Positions 13,108-13,224 of a stretch of DNA of 13,224 nt are shown here, one piece after another. The position numbers and the translations under genes were made by a program. The DNA comes from Chloroflexota bacterium (GTDB lineage: Bacteria > Chloroflexota > FW602-bin22 > JACPRP01), in NCBI GenBank assembly GCA_016210495.1, contig JACQUC010000251.1:1-13224 (forward strand). Direction: 5' to 3'. Each line of letters begins with the position of its first letter. Position 1 is the stretch's first letter. The notes beneath the pieces are model-generated. The model saw nothing but the letters and a program-made list of their open reading frames with translations, had not been told where the DNA came from and did not search any database.

Positions 13108-13224
13108 TCAAGCCGCCTTTTTGGTAACAGTATCGGCCGTGGCTTGACTACGTGCCACAATGCGCGGATCCCGTCGCATCATAGGTCGTGTGGCCCAGAA
13201 CGCGTCCCACCGGCCCGATCGATA
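13108..13224 (-). CDS. Possible 3' end of an unidentified gene (38 codons, 5' end outside window)
   Basis: Read on the minus strand from the window edge, one frame is open for 38 codons and then stops (TGA, complement of 13108-13110). The peptide has the look of a real C-terminus: it passes through RSGRWDAFWATRPMMRRDP and ends in ADTVTKKAA, with no rare-codon clutter. The family is not recognised. It would run towards the preceding operon (convergent). The length is short, so chance is possible. Confidence 0.35.
   Translation of the reverse strand, partial: YRSGRWDAFWATRPMMRRDPRIVARSQATADTVTKKAA

Noticed and set aside
1..13224. CRISPR array, tRNA, rRNA or intact transposase
   Set aside because: I saw no regularly spaced direct repeats, cloverleaf-like sequence, rRNA signature or transposase motif in either strand by reading.

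Overview
The window holds two molybdenum-enzyme gene clusters on the + strand, with the 3' end of a thiamine-diphosphate (ThDP) enzyme gene before them and broken gene fragments on either side. The organism is most likely an uncultured Chloroflexota bacterium. That rests mainly on a lipoprotein remnant (1712-1944) with a lipobox followed by the long Ala/Pro/Thr linker common in that phylum, and on moderately GC-rich DNA with strong GGAGG-type ribosome binding sites. This placement is an inference and was not tested by any search.

Layout. (1) 1-1176 is the 3' part of a ThDP-dependent enzyme of the acetolactate synthase/benzoylformate decarboxylase superfamily, cut by the window edge. (2) 1177-2135 has no intact gene. 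It holds two degraded reading frames, each ending in a similar helical tail, plus several hairpins. (3) 2136-8174 encodes a xanthine dehydrogenase/CO dehydrogenase-type molybdenum hydroxylase in the order large subunit 1, FAD subunit, [2Fe-2S] subunit, large subunit 2. The last three form a cox-like M-S-L cassette with tight spacing. The first large subunit is an extra, diverged copy with different base use. (4) 8175-8331 is an intergenic stretch with a dyad symmetry. (5) 8332-12824 encodes a DMSO-reductase-family enzyme complex: catalytic subunit without an export signal, a MoaD/ThiS-like beta-grasp protein, a four-cluster ferredoxin subunit and an NrfD/PsrC-type membrane anchor. (6) 12825-13224 carries a broken ABC-transporter ATPase fragment and, on the - strand, what looks like the last 38 codons of another gene.

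How the genes may work together. The hydroxylase would insert oxygen from water into an aromatic, heteroaromatic or aldehyde-like substrate and pass electrons through [2Fe-2S] clusters to FAD. The second complex looks like a cytoplasm-facing redox module in which a Mo- or W-bis-pterin subunit exchanges electrons with the membrane quinone pool through four [4Fe-4S] clusters and NrfD. The substrates of both cannot be read from the sequence. The features that most deserve follow-up are the duplicated large subunit sharing one FAD/FeS pair, and the beta-grasp protein inside the second operon, whose Gly-Gly is followed by a 19-residue tail.
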